Shown here piece by piece: positions 19,882 through 28,352 of a stretch of DNA of 64,000 nucleotides. Both the position numbers and the translations under genes were made by a program. The DNA comes from Polyangia bacterium (GTDB lineage: Bacteria > Myxococcota_A > Polyangia > Fen-1088). Position 1 is the stretch's first letter. Each line of letters starts with the position of its first letter. Below the pieces are notes generated by a model that did no database searches, was not told the origin of the DNA, and saw nothing but the letters and a program-made list of their open reading frames with translations. The stretch lies in NCBI GenBank assembly GCA_036268875.1, contig DATATI010000087.1, positions 121,982-185,981 on the forward strand. Direction: 5' to 3'.

Positions 19882-21246
19882 TCAGGCTTCGATGGCTGAA
19901 ACGCTGCTGGTGACCGCGCCGCCGCCGCCGCCGAAACTGGTGAGGGGCAGCCCGGCCGCCTTCAGCACCGATAGCAGAACCGTGCTGGTGTTCTCGGCAC
20001 TGGTGGAACGATAGTGGATGCCGGGGTGCTTGAGGAACCCGCCGCCACCGCCGGCCACCACGAGCGGGTAGTCGGTGATGCTGTGGGCCTTGCCGTCGGC
20101 GACGTCGGTGCTGCCCATGATGACGGTGTTGTCGAGAACATTGCCGGCGCCTTCCGAGATCCCCTTTATCGACTGCAGCAACTGCGAGAAGCACTGCATG
20201 TGGAACACCGTCGAGGCGGCCACCAGCGGCTGATCGCCTCCCTCGTCGTGGGTCATCGAGTGGTGCCCTTCGCTGGCCATGGTCTGCCAGAACAAAGTGG
20301 ACGCCGTGCTGCCGGAGTACATCATGCTGAACACGCGCGTCTGGTCGCAGGCCAGCGCCATCGCGATGAGGGTGCTCATCGCGGCGGCCTTTTCGGCGAC
20401 CATCTCTTTGCCACCCTGGTCCGGATTGTTGCCGGGGTCGCTGATCTTGCTGCACATGGCCGGCTGAACGGTGGCGTTGGCCAACCGTCCTTCCAGGTCG
20501 CGAACGTTGCTGGTGTGTTGATCCAGCCGGGCCTTGTCGAACGCGCTGACCCTGGCCCGGACGGCGGTGATGTCGGTCGCCACAGCGTCGAGGACGCTGC
20601 GGCGGAGCATCTTGGTCACATCCGTCACCGGCATCGAGTTCGGCGCGACGAAGCCGTTGCCGAATAAACGCGAGAACACCGTCGAGGCGTTGTACTCGGG
20701 CGGGTTCGGGCTGTCCGGGCCGTTGTGCGACAGATAGTGAAGCGAGGTTCCCTCGTTGCCGTTCACGCGCGTCGAGACGCCGGTTTCCAGCGATTTCAGC
20801 TGGCCCGGCTGGGCCAGCACCTTGGCGGCCACCTGGTCGATGCTGGGCGCGCTGAACGTCGAACGGAAAGGCGCTCCGTTGGCCGGCTGAACGACCATCG
20901 GATTCCCGGACAGGATGCCGACGGTGCCCGCATGGTGGCCTTGCTGGTTACCGGTCTTAAGGGTCATGCCCGAGACGATCGAGACGTAATCCCTCACCGG
21001 CATGAAGGGCATCAACGCCGTGTTCAAAGGGTAGTTGGCGCCCGTCGTGGTCGGGTTCCAATGAGCCAGCTTGACGCCGTTCCCCCAGAAGAAGATCCCC
21101 AATCGTCGGGGAAGCGCCGTCCCGTCGGCGTGGGCGGTTCCATTGGCGTTGAACATCGCTTCCAGCGGCGGCAGCGCGAAGGAGACCCCAGCGCCTCCCA
21201 CCAGGCCGCGGAGAACAGTTCGTCGCTTGATCCGTAAAGTCGACAT
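19882..21246 (-). CDS. DUF1552 domain-containing exported protein
   Basis: The 454-residue product begins MSTLRIKRRTVLRGLVGGAG, a twin-arginine (Tat) signal, and continues with the DUF1552 family sequence (RRLGIFFWGNGVKLAHWNP, HHAGTVGILSGN, GNEGTSLHYLSHNG, GSTDVADGKAHSITDYPLVVAGGGGG). GGAGCC lies just upstream of ATG 21246. It follows the DUF1592 gene by 37 bases and the two families almost always travel together in planctomycetes and myxobacteria. The family is described as a sulfatase/alkaline-phosphatase-like fold of unknown function; its export folded through Tat suggests a metal or cofactor. Confidence 0.9.
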   Translation of the reverse strand: MSTLRIKRRTVLRGLVGGAGVSFALPPLEAMFNANGTAHADGTALPRRLGIFFWGNGVKLAHWNPTTTGANYPLNTALMPFMPVRDYVSIVSGMTLKTGNQQGHHAGTVGILSGNPMVVQPANGAPFRSTFSAPSIDQVAAKVLAQPGQLKSLETGVSTRVNGNEGTSLHYLSHNGPDSPNPPEYNASTVFSRLFGNGFVAPNSMPVTDVTKMLRRSVLDAVATDITAVRARVSAFDKARLDQHTSNVRDLEGRLANATVQPAMCSKISDPGNNPDQGGKEMVAEKAAAMSTLIAMALACDQTRVFSMMYSGSTASTLFWQTMASEGHHSMTHDEGGDQPLVAASTVFHMQCFSQLLQSIKGISEGAGNVLDNTVIMGSTDVADGKAHSITDYPLVVAGGGGGFLKHPGIHYRSTSAENTSTVLLSVLKAAGLPLTSFGGGGGAVTSSVSAIEA

Positions 21247-21283
21247 ATCGGCTCCTTTCAACTTCTCTCGCCGGGAACTGTGC

Positions 21284-23005
21284 TTACTGGGGCTTCGCTG
21301 CGTAGATAAAGCCGGGGCTGTTGACCATGCCTTCCAGCAGAGCTGAAAAGTGGTAACCGTCGCCAGAGAACGCCTTGACCAGCGCGTCGATGGCCGGCTT
21401 TTCGCCGTCCGTGTCCACGTGCCCGACCGCATAGCGGTACATCACCGAGGCCAGGCAAACGGGCGTCTGCGAGTGGTTGCGAACGGCCGTCGCCAGGCCG
21501 ACCGGGCCGGTGAAGGTGGCGGCGTCCAGGTTGCCGCTGGCGTCGATCGGCTGGCCAGCCTCCATGGTGCGGAAGGCGCCGATACCGTCAAAGTTCTCCA
21601 GGCCCAGGCCAACCGGGTCCATCAACGAGTGACAAGCAGCGCAGGAAGGATCGGTTCGGTGCTGCGTGAGACGCTGCCGGGTCGTTCCGGGCATGGTCTC
21701 CGGAAAGGCCGGGACGTTCGCGGGCGGCGCCGTGATTTGCTGACACAACATCATCTCGCGAATGAACTTGCCGCGCTTGGTGGGTGAGCTGCGCGTGGGC
21801 TGTGAATTACCAGCCAGGAAACTGGCTTGTCCGAGCAAGCCGGAACGCAGGCTGGACGCCGGGTAGGTCGCCGCCACGGAGGTCGTGCCCGCGCCCGGGG
21901 CCGTCATGCCATAGAGCTTGGCCATCTCGGCGTTCACGAAGGTATTGGTCGAAGTGTAGATGTCGCGGTAGTCGCCTTTGGTGGTGAACGCAATGTTGGT
22001 GAGGAACTTCAGCGTTTCGTCGCGCATCGAGGCACCCAGCGTTGGGCTGACCTCGGGGAAAATGGCCGGCTGCTGGGCCAAGGTGTCCAGATCGCCCAGA
22101 CGATAAAGCTCGGTGAAGAACGTCTGCATGGCCGCCGATGTCCGAGGCGAAGCGAGCAGTCGTTGCGCCTGAGCGGTTAATCCCGCGGATTTGGTCAGCT
22201 GATGCGCGTCCGCCGCGTCCAGCAAGGCGTCGTCAGGCGTGGTGTTCCAAAGGAAGTAAGACAGCCGGGTAGCCATCTGGTAGTCGTCGAATGCGACCTG
22301 CGTGGCATTGCCGGTGGGGGCGGCGCCGAGCTCCATTCGGTAGATGAAGTAGGGTGACTGAAGCAAGCCGGCCACCGCGTACTCCAAGCCGCTGAAGTAG
22401 TTGGCGAGAGCGGTCTGCGCGCCCTTCGCCACGCCGGCGTAACGGCTAACCTCGTCGTCGGTCAGCGGACGGCGCCAGACGCGGCGTCCGAAGGTGCGGA
22501 TGAACTGGCTGGTGCAGGTGTCGTCCGTGGTGCCGGCCGGCGTGCAGCCGATCAAGGTCGCGCGGCCCGTCACATCGGACAGGGCTTTGTGCGCCACTTC
22601 CAGCGACGCGGCCTCAAGCTGTTCGACGAAAGCGGCCGACAGCTGCACGCGCGCCGCGCCGATCGATGCGAAGCCGCTCAGCGCCGTGTCGGGCTCGAAT
22701 TGCGTCGAGATGGTCATCCCGCCGCCGAACAGATCAGTGACCGAGTTACGCAGTTCGGGAACCGTCAGACGCCGGAGGCCACCTTGCTCGGCGACAAAGT
22801 TGGCGGGCGCGGGTGGGGGCATCCCGGGACCGCCGTTGCCGCCGTTGCCGGTGCCATTGCCACTGCCCGGCGTTCCGCTGCCGCCGCCCATCGACGTTCC
22901 GATCTCGCCTGAGCAACCGACCGCCGCAGCCGCCAACGCGAGCGTCGTCAAACTCCAGCGCGCCATCACCGACGCCGTTCCTCGAAATGCCGAACGATCG
23001 ATCAT
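21284..23005 (-). CDS. DUF1592 domain-containing lipoprotein with CxxCH motif
   Basis: The 573-residue product has a lipoprotein signal (LALAAAAVGC), a Gly/Asn-rich linker, then the chain of families seen in planctomycete-type cytochrome-like proteins: DUF1587-like (RRLTVPELRNSVTDLFG), DUF1595-like (FGRRVWRRPLTDDEVSRY), DUF1592 (YQMATRLSYFLWNTTPDD), DUF1588 with CAACHSLMDPVGLGLENFD, and DUF1585 at the C-terminus. The CAACH site could bind heme c. GGAGG lies 6 bases before ATG 23005. It is first in a two-gene unit with the DUF1552 gene and is likely part of an envelope-bound oxidoreductase or degradation system. Confidence 0.9.
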   Translation of the reverse strand: MIDRSAFRGTASVMARWSLTTLALAAAAVGCSGEIGTSMGGGSGTPGSGNGTGNGGNGGPGMPPPAPANFVAEQGGLRRLTVPELRNSVTDLFGGGMTISTQFEPDTALSGFASIGAARVQLSAAFVEQLEAASLEVAHKALSDVTGRATLIGCTPAGTTDDTCTSQFIRTFGRRVWRRPLTDDEVSRYAGVAKGAQTALANYFSGLEYAVAGLLQSPYFIYRMELGAAPTGNATQVAFDDYQMATRLSYFLWNTTPDDALLDAADAHQLTKSAGLTAQAQRLLASPRTSAAMQTFFTELYRLGDLDTLAQQPAIFPEVSPTLGASMRDETLKFLTNIAFTTKGDYRDIYTSTNTFVNAEMAKLYGMTAPGAGTTSVAATYPASSLRSGLLGQASFLAGNSQPTRSSPTKRGKFIREMMLCQQITAPPANVPAFPETMPGTTRQRLTQHRTDPSCAACHSLMDPVGLGLENFDGIGAFRTMEAGQPIDASGNLDAATFTGPVGLATAVRNHSQTPVCLASVMYRYAVGHVDTDGEKPAIDALVKAFSGDGYHFSALLEGMVNSPGFIYAAKPQ

Positions 23006-23179
23006 GGAAGACCTCCAACTATCTCTGAATGGCGGACGCGATCTTGCCGATTACCAGGTCGGACTTGGCTGCCGTCACGCGCGCTCCCCGAAACCACCGC
23101 GCGAGAACTATTCCTGACCCCGCCGAACCACCACCCCAGAATGCCTTCGGTCGTATCGAACTGTCCCTTAAACTGAACG

Positions 23180-23200
23180 GCCGAGCAGCGGCTGCTCGGC
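23180..23200. promoter_or_regulatory. Perfect 9-bp palindrome upstream of the DUF1592-DUF1552 genes
   Basis: GCCGAGCAG and its complement CTGCTCGGC are separated by 3 bases. The element lies 175 bases upstream of the DUF1592 start. It can be read as an operator for a dimeric regulator or as a leader hairpin; no U-tract follows on either strand, so it is not a typical intrinsic terminator. Apart from this, 23006-23597 shows no convincing gene: the open frames there lack start signals and family resemblance. Confidence 0.3.
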
Positions 23201-23597
23201 ACTCACGAAGGGGGGCTAACCGAAAGACCTTATCACTGACATGTAGACACCGATACGCAAAACGACAACCTGTTCGGACCGGTCAACCGATTTGCCCGCC
23301 CCATATTGCATAGTGGTCAGCAGCCGCCATAACCGATCAGTTCGCAAGCGAGGGCGAATGCGGGTGCTTTTCCGAGGACCGGATTGTCGGTGACAAGTCC
23401 CCGTCCGAGGCACGCGAATGGGCCGATTGTGCCCGCGATTTCAACAGGTTCTCCTTGGGGTGGTGGTCGAGCTTGGACCGATCGGCTTTTTCGTTCTGGT
23501 GGACCAACTCGGGTGCCGTTCCGATGCCGGTCGCGGGCTTCCCGGCGGAGCCTGCGAACCGGGGCGGCGGCTGATCTCGACGGTTCTTCGCGGCCCG

Positions 23598-23783
23598 TCA
23601 AACGGGTGGCGGCCACCAAGCCCACAGCAGCACCATCACCGCGCCGGTCACCAGGACCCAACATAGGCCGCGGCCGGCATTCGTGCTGGCGAAACGGTCG
23701 CTGGGGTTGCGGGTCATCCGGCTGGACGGATCGCTGTTGTCTCTTGATCGCTCGCTGCTGCGGTACGAGGTAGTCAGCTTCAT
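23598..23783 (-). CDS. Possible small single-pass membrane protein, 61 residues
   Basis: The frame from ATG 23783 encodes a polar, Ser/Arg-rich 38-residue head followed by one strong hydrophobic helix (GLCWVLVTGAVMVLLWAWW) and a Pro-Pro-Pro-Val end. That arrangement is unlikely from a random GC-rich frame, and the region has no competing gene. The ribosome-binding site is weak (AAAG). I do not recognise a family. It is divergent from the DUF3014 gene. Confidence 0.4.
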   Translation of the reverse strand: MKLTTSYRSSERSRDNSDPSSRMTRNPSDRFASTNAGRGLCWVLVTGAVMVLLWAWWPPPV

Positions 23784-23871
23784 GATCTACTTTGATCCCG
23801 GTTGACCCGGCGCCTCGGCTCGGACAACCTCAACGGACTTTCCGGTCCCGTGCATCCGCCTCGAGGATTTC

Positions 23872-24735
23872 GTGCGCCCAGCTTCCCGTGTCGCCATCGG
23901 TTTGTTAGTTCTTGCCGTCATCGGCGGGGCGTTCCTCTGGGGCCGGCGTCACGCGCCGCCGCCGGCTGCCTCGCCGACGCCCGTCGCGCCGCCTGTCGCA
24001 CCGGTGGCGCCGCCGCCGCCACCGGTGAAGCCGGCCGTCCTTCACCCCATCGCGGCGGCGTCAGCGCCGGCTGCGCTGCCCGCGCTGGACCATTCCGATG
24101 ACTATCTTGAAAAAGCCCTGGACGAGCTGGTCGGTCCCAAGTCCGTGCTCTCGTTTCTGATCGTAGACGGTCTCGCACGCCGCTTCGTCGCCACGGTGAA
24201 CAATCTCGCCACGGACGGTGCCGCGGCCGATATGTGGCCGGTGCACCGAACCGCCGGCCGCTTCGACACGGAGGCGCGGGTCGGCGGCGCAGTGATCAGC
24301 GGCCGGAACGCCGAGCGCTATGCCGCCTTTGTGCGTTTTGTCGATGGAATCGACACGCGGCGAGCGGTGGCGCTTTACGTCCGCCTTTATCCGTTGCTCC
24401 AGCACGCCTACGAAGAGCTGGGGTTTCCGGGCCAGTACTTCAACGATCGCGTGGTCGAGGTGATCGATCACCTGCTGGCGACACCCGACCTCGCCGAGCC
24501 CATCAAGGTCAAACAGGTCACCGTCGACGGCTCGGCCCGACCGTCGGGCGCGGGGCTTTACGTGTTCGACGACCCGACGCTGGAGGCCCGGTCGGCGGGC
24601 CAGAAGATCCTGCTGCGCATCGGGGTGGAAAACGCCCGCCGGCTCAAGAGCAAGCTCCGCGACGTTCGCCAGCGAATTGCCCGGGGAGCGCTGCCCGGCG
24701 GGCGGCTGGGCGAGACGGTTTCCCGCCCTCGGTAA
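23872..24735 (+). CDS. DUF3014 domain-containing membrane-anchored protein
   Basis: The 287-residue product starts at GTG 23872, preceded by GAGG at 5 bases. It has a single N-terminal transmembrane segment (VAIGLLVLAVIGGAFLWG), a Pro/Ala/Val linker of about 40 residues, and then the DUF3014 domain (LVGPKSVLSFLIVDGLARRFVATVNNLA, RYAAFVRFVDGIDTRRAVALYVRLYPLLQHAYEELGFPG, FNDRVVEVIDHLL). The fold suggests a periplasmic domain held by one helix. DUF3014 has no known function to my knowledge. The gene stands alone, with decayed sequence directly downstream. Confidence 0.87.
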   Translation: MRPASRVAIGLLVLAVIGGAFLWGRRHAPPPAASPTPVAPPVAPVAPPPPPVKPAVLHPIAAASAPAALPALDHSDDYLEKALDELVGPKSVLSFLIVDGLARRFVATVNNLATDGAAADMWPVHRTAGRFDTEARVGGAVISGRNAERYAAFVRFVDGIDTRRAVALYVRLYPLLQHAYEELGFPGQYFNDRVVEVIDHLLATPDLAEPIKVKQVTVDGSARPSGAGLYVFDDPTLEARSAGQKILLRIGVENARRLKSKLRDVRQRIARGALPGGRLGETVSRPR

Positions 24736-24739
24736 CGGG

Positions 24740-25060
24740 CCATGCCACTGTCAATGGCCGCTTTCAGATCAGCGATGGGCGCGTCTCGTTCTGCCACATC
24801 TCGTTGGCACCATCAGGTAGACGTTGAGGGGCCGCTGGTAAGCCGGGCGATCTGGGCGTTACTGAGGCAGAACAACACCGCTGGTGTCAGCGCACGTACT
24901 GTCGTCGAGCGCGGCTGGATGTCGATGAGTGACATCTCAGCCACGCAATCTCCGGGGTGCAGCACGGCCAGCCGGACTTCGGAGCCCTGACTTCCGCACT
25001 TATAAACCTCGAGCTCGCCTTGACACACGACGAACCGGCTCTTGGCCGGCTCACCGAGGG
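24740..25060 (-). pseudogene. Degenerate cyclic-nucleotide-binding domain remnant
   Basis: In one frame of the minus strand a clear cNMP-binding domain segment is readable: SRFVVCQGELEVYK, LAVLHPGDCVAEMSLIDIQP, then TTVRALTPAVLFCLSNAQIARL. The frame then shifts: the continuation PLNVYLMVP is in another frame, and no start codon or complete domain N-terminus exists. This looks like an inactivated effector-domain gene (CRP/FNR-like beta-roll, no helix-turn-helix visible). It lies directly downstream of CBS-domain fragments on the same strand, so both may be pieces of one decayed sensor locus. Confidence 0.65.
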
Positions 25061-25081
25061 CGTTTGCGCTGATCCCAGGGT

Positions 25082-25375
25082 CTATTTGGTTGCCGCCGCT
25101 TCCTCCTGGGCCTCGACGGTCGGCAAGGGGCCAAAGTCCAGGCCCGCCGCCGATGCCTTGACGATATCGAACGCGGTGACGATACCGACCAGCTGGCGCT
25201 GCTCGTTGGCGACGCAGGACGCGATGGATCTTTCGTTCCGCCATTCCTATCGCCGCCAGCAAGGCCGGATCTCCTCGAACAGCGCCAGCACGTCAGGGTT
25301 CATCACGTGTATACGCCTGGGGTCATGATGTCGCGCACTTTGGCTTCTGCGACGAATGAGAGTCGCGGCGTTCAC
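25082..25375 (-). pseudogene. Degenerate CBS-domain gene, multiple frameshifts
   Basis: Three minus-strand frames give consecutive parts of a CBS-domain protein: AKVRDIMTPGVYT then a stop; NPDVLALFEEIR in the next frame; LLAAIGMAERKIHRVL in a third; and VANEQRQLVGIVTAFDIVKA with tail QEEAAATK and a stop at 25082. Together they read as one ordinary CBS pair-half interrupted at least three times. Nucleotide-level order is intact, so the damage is recent small indels rather than rearrangement, unless the assembly is faulty here. Confidence 0.65.
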
Positions 25376-25521
25376 GCAATCCTTGCCGTTCTGAATATTC
25401 GGGACGAATAAATTTCGCCCGCGGCGATTCTCTCGTATCGAGGTTGACGCCCTGAACGCCGCGCCGGAGAAATAGCCGCGGAGATCTTCCCGCGCAGGCG
25501 CTTCGAGCGCAGGATCGTCGG

Positions 25522-26406
25522 ATGACCATCGACGCGCGCCATCCGGGTTTGGATACCCTTTCGTCGGACCACCTGCGCACGCTGGGGCGCACCGGCGCGG
25601 CGGTATTGCCGGTGTCCCTGGGCGGGGAAGGGATCCTGCGCACCACCGGCCGGGCGCGCGAGGCAGTTCCGGTCATCCTGGAGGCGTTGCGCCTGGGCGT
25701 GCGCTATTGCGACACCGCGCCCGCTTATCAGCAGAGCCAGGATTATTACGGCGACGCGTTCCGCGCGGCGGGCCAGGGCGCCCGCGAAGGTGTCTTTCTC
25801 GCGTCGAAGACGCACGCGCGCCGGCGCGCGCCGGCGCTGCGCTTGCTGGACGAATCGCTGCGCCGCCTCGGCACTGATCATCTGGATCTCTGGCAGATGC
25901 ACGACCTGCGTGACTTCGCCGAGCTGGACGTTCTGTTCGGCCAGGACGGCGCGCTGGCGGCCGCGGCAGAGGCTAAAGCGGACGGGCGCATCCGTTTTGT
26001 CGGACTGACGGGCCATCACGATCCGGCGGTGTTGCTGGAAGCCATGCGGCGTTTTCCCTTCGATAGCGTGCTGGTCGCGGTGAACCCGGCGGATCCGCGC
26101 CGCCGGCCGTTCATCTCGACGGTGGTGGCGCAGGCCCGGCGGCTGGAGATGGGCGTGGTCGGCATGAAGGTGCTGGCGGCGGGACAGCTGCTGGAAGCCG
26201 CCGAAGCACCGGAGCTCATCCGCTATGCCGCGTCGATCACGGACACCGTGATCATCGGCTGCTCGACCGTCGACGAGGTGCGGGCCAATCTCAGCGTGGC
26301 GCGCCACTTTCAAAGCATGTCTCCCGAGCAGCGCCACGCGCTGGAGCAACGAATCGCGCCCGCCGCCGATCGCTACGACTTCTTCAAGAGTCAGTCGCCC
26401 GCGTAA
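25522..26406 (+). CDS. Aldo/keto reductase
   Basis: The 294-residue product is a soluble NAD(P)H-dependent aldo/keto reductase with the catalytic tetrad Asp64 and Tyr69 (YCDTAPAYQQS), Lys96 (LASKTH) and His127 (LWQMHD). The usual cofactor-binding C-terminal segment ADTVIIGCSTVDEV-like sequence (TDTVIIGCSTVDEVRANL) is present. Cofactor and substrate preferences are not predictable. The start ATG at 25522 follows AGGATCGTCGG. A truncated YceI-family gene abuts its 3' end, suggesting a rearrangement at this spot. Confidence 0.9.
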   Translation: MTIDARHPGLDTLSSDHLRTLGRTGAAVLPVSLGGEGILRTTGRAREAVPVILEALRLGVRYCDTAPAYQQSQDYYGDAFRAAGQGAREGVFLASKTHARRRAPALRLLDESLRRLGTDHLDLWQMHDLRDFAELDVLFGQDGALAAAAEAKADGRIRFVGLTGHHDPAVLLEAMRRFPFDSVLVAVNPADPRRRPFISTVVAQARRLEMGVVGMKVLAAGQLLEAAEAPELIRYAASITDTVIIGCSTVDEVRANLSVARHFQSMSPEQRHALEQRIAPAADRYDFFKSQSPA

Positions 26407-26420
26407 GTCGGGGTCAGCAC

Positions 26421-26744
26421 GCCGGGCCGAGCATCTTAGACGCGCGCCGGTTTCCGCAGATTTCCTTGCGCGCGGATCAGCTTGAAGACGTCCGACTCGC
26501 CAACCACTCCCTCGACGGAACACTGGTCGGTGTGCTGAGCCTCCACGGACAAGAGCGCACGGTGCGCGTTCCCGTGTCGGCCTCGTGGACCGCCGACCAT
26601 TTGCAGGCTTCGGGTCACTTCGTCATCCGGCAGTCCGAGTTCGGGATTCGGCCTTTCAGTCATTATTTGGGAACCGTGGCCGTGCGCGACGAGATCACGA
26701 TCGTGATCCGCTGCGTCGCCACGCTGATCGCCAACGAGCGCTAA
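26421..26744 (+). pseudogene. 5'-truncated YceI-family gene
   Basis: The frame reads SILDARRFPQISLRADQLEDV, then GTLVGVLSLHGQERTVRVPV and FVIRQSEFGIRPFSHYLGTVAVRDEITIVIR: the C-terminal two-thirds of a YceI-like lipid-binding beta-barrel. The N-terminal barrel strands are missing because the frame runs back into the aldo/keto reductase gene without a start codon; the first possible start (TTG 26466) falls inside the domain. It is probably a deletion remnant and not a working protein. An alternative is a small protein expressed from TTG 26466, which seems unlikely. Confidence 0.6.
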
Positions 26745-26776
26745 GGCGGCAGGCGACATCAGTATTAGAAAAAGTG

Positions 26777-26860
26777 TGCGGTCGGGGAGACTCGAACTCC
26801 CACAGCGTTGCCACCACCAGAACCTGAATCTGGCGCGTCTACCAGTTCCGCCACGACCGC
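26777..26860 (-). tRNA. tRNA-Leu(CAG)
   Basis: On the minus strand the 84-base sequence folds as a class II tRNA. The acceptor stem GCGGTCG pairs with CGACCGC, the D-loop contains AACTGGTAGACGC, the anticodon stem-loop is CCAGA-TTCAGGT-TCTGG with anticodon CAG, a variable arm of about 13 bases follows, and the T-loop reads GTTCGAGTC. It decodes CUG, the main Leu codon in this high-GC genome. The 3' CCA is not encoded. A T-rich run follows the gene. Confidence 0.96.
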
Positions 26861-26954
26861 AGCGAGGCAGACACTAGATAAGCGGCCGCCCGAGGTCAAG
26901 GACGAGTTGACCGTCGAGGCGGCCGCCGTCGTTTCCTCGACGGAGCGCGCGGGC

Positions 26955-28352
26955 CTACTGGTCGTCGTCGTCATCGTGGGCGCCGTCGCCCTCGGCGGTG
27001 TCGTCGCCGTTGCGTTCCAAGGCGCGATACAGGGTGCGGCGGTCGATGCCCAAACGTTCGGCAGCTTTCTTCTTGTTGCCGCCGCATTCCGTCAGCAGCA
27101 AGGCGATGTATCGGCGTTCCAGCTCGGCCAGGGTGGGGCGGTCTTCGATGATGCTGCCGCTGCCGCTGCCGGCGGCGCGCGGCGCTTCGACGCCCACCAC
27201 TTCGGGCGGCAGATCCGACGGCAGGATGACGTTGCCTTTAGCCAGGGCGATCGCGCGCTCGACGGCGTTCTGTAGCTCGCGCACATTGCCGGGCCAGTCG
27301 TAGGCGGACAGCAGCCGCAGCGCCTCGGCTGACATAGCCGCGGCCGGTCGATTCTCCCGCCGCGCCACCTTGCTGAGAACGTGCGCCACCAGGATGGGGA
27401 TGTCCTCGCCGCGATCGCGCAGCGGCGGCAAAGTCACGGTGACGACGTTGATGCGGAAGTAGAGATCCTCGCGGAAGCGCCCGGCCTTCACCTCTTCGTC
27501 GAGGTCTTTGTTGGTGGCGCAGACCAGCCGCACGTCGACGCGGATCGATTCGGCGCCGCCCACCGGCCGCACCTCGCCGTCTTGCAGTGTGCGCAGAAGC
27601 TGCGCCTGCATCTTCGGTCCCATATCGCCGATCTCGTCGAGGAATAGCGTCCCGCCGCTGGCCATCTCGAACAGGCCGCGCTTGGCGGCGACGGCGCCGG
27701 TGAAGGCGCCCCGGGCGTGGCCGAACAATTCGGACTCCAGCAGCGATTCGGTCAGCGCGGTGCAGTTCACGGGCACGAAAGCCGCCCGCGCCCGCGGCGA
27801 GTGCGTGTGGATGGCGCGGGCCACCAGCTCTTTGCCGGTGCCGGATTCGCCGTTCACCAGCACGGTGGCAGTCGACGGCGCCACCCGCGCCACCAGCTTG
27901 TACACCTCCAGCATCTTGCCGCTCTTGCCGACGATGTCTTCGATCTGGGTCTTGTTGTCGGTGGGCGTGGCCTTGTGCTCGGCCATCAGGCGGCGCCGTT
28001 CTAGGGCGCGCCCGACGGTCAGTTTCAGCTCTTCGATGTTGAACGGCTTCGAGACGTAATCGTACGCGCCGCGCTGGATGGCCTCCATGGCGCCGGTGAC
28101 GTCGCCGAACGCCGTGATCAGAATGACCGGCGTGCCGGGCGCCTTGTCGGTAAACGCCTTCAGCACGTCCAACCCGCTGGACCGTTCCATCCGCACGTCG
28201 GAGACCACCAGGTCATAGCGGCCGGGCGCCGCCCGTTCGATCGCCCCGGCACCGTCGTCGACGGCGTCAACGGTGAAGCCTTCGCCGCGCAAGATCTCGC
28301 ACAGCAGATCGCGGGCGACGCGATCGTCTTCGGCCACCAGGACGCGGGTCAC
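26955..28352 (-). CDS. NtrC-family sigma-54-dependent response regulator
   Basis: The 465-residue product has a receiver domain (phospho-acceptor Asp52 in VVSDVRM, Lys in YVSKPF), a sigma-54 AAA+ domain (Walker [15 protein letters not shown] loop, Walker B GGTLFLDEIGD, sensor region RFREDLYFRI) and a C-terminal Fis-type helix-turn-helix (KKKAAERLGIDRRTLYRALE), ending in an acidic tail. It overlaps the upstream histidine kinase by 4 bases (ATGA-type), forming a two-gene two-component system. Targets are unknown; no sigma-54 promoter was found next to it. Confidence 0.95.
   Translation of the reverse strand: MTRVLVAEDDRVARDLLCEILRGEGFTVDAVDDGAGAIERAAPGRYDLVVSDVRMERSSGLDVLKAFTDKAPGTPVILITAFGDVTGAMEAIQRGAYDYVSKPFNIEELKLTVGRALERRRLMAEHKATPTDNKTQIEDIVGKSGKMLEVYKLVARVAPSTATVLVNGESGTGKELVARAIHTHSPRARAAFVPVNCTALTESLLESELFGHARGAFTGAVAAKRGLFEMASGGTLFLDEIGDMGPKMQAQLLRTLQDGEVRPVGGAESIRVDVRLVCATNKDLDEEVKAGRFREDLYFRINVVTVTLPPLRDRGEDIPILVAHVLSKVARRENRPAAAMSAEALRLLSAYDWPGNVRELQNAVERAIALAKGNVILPSDLPPEVVGVEAPRAAGSGSGSIIEDRPTLAELERRYIALLLTECGGNKKKAAERLGIDRRTLYRALERNGDDTAEGDGAHDDDDDQ

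Noticed and set aside
23384..23773. 129-codon frame in the 23.0-23.8 kb gap
   Set aside because: Arg/Ser/Gly-rich sequence without ribosome site or fold; the opposite strand has a more plausible small membrane protein.
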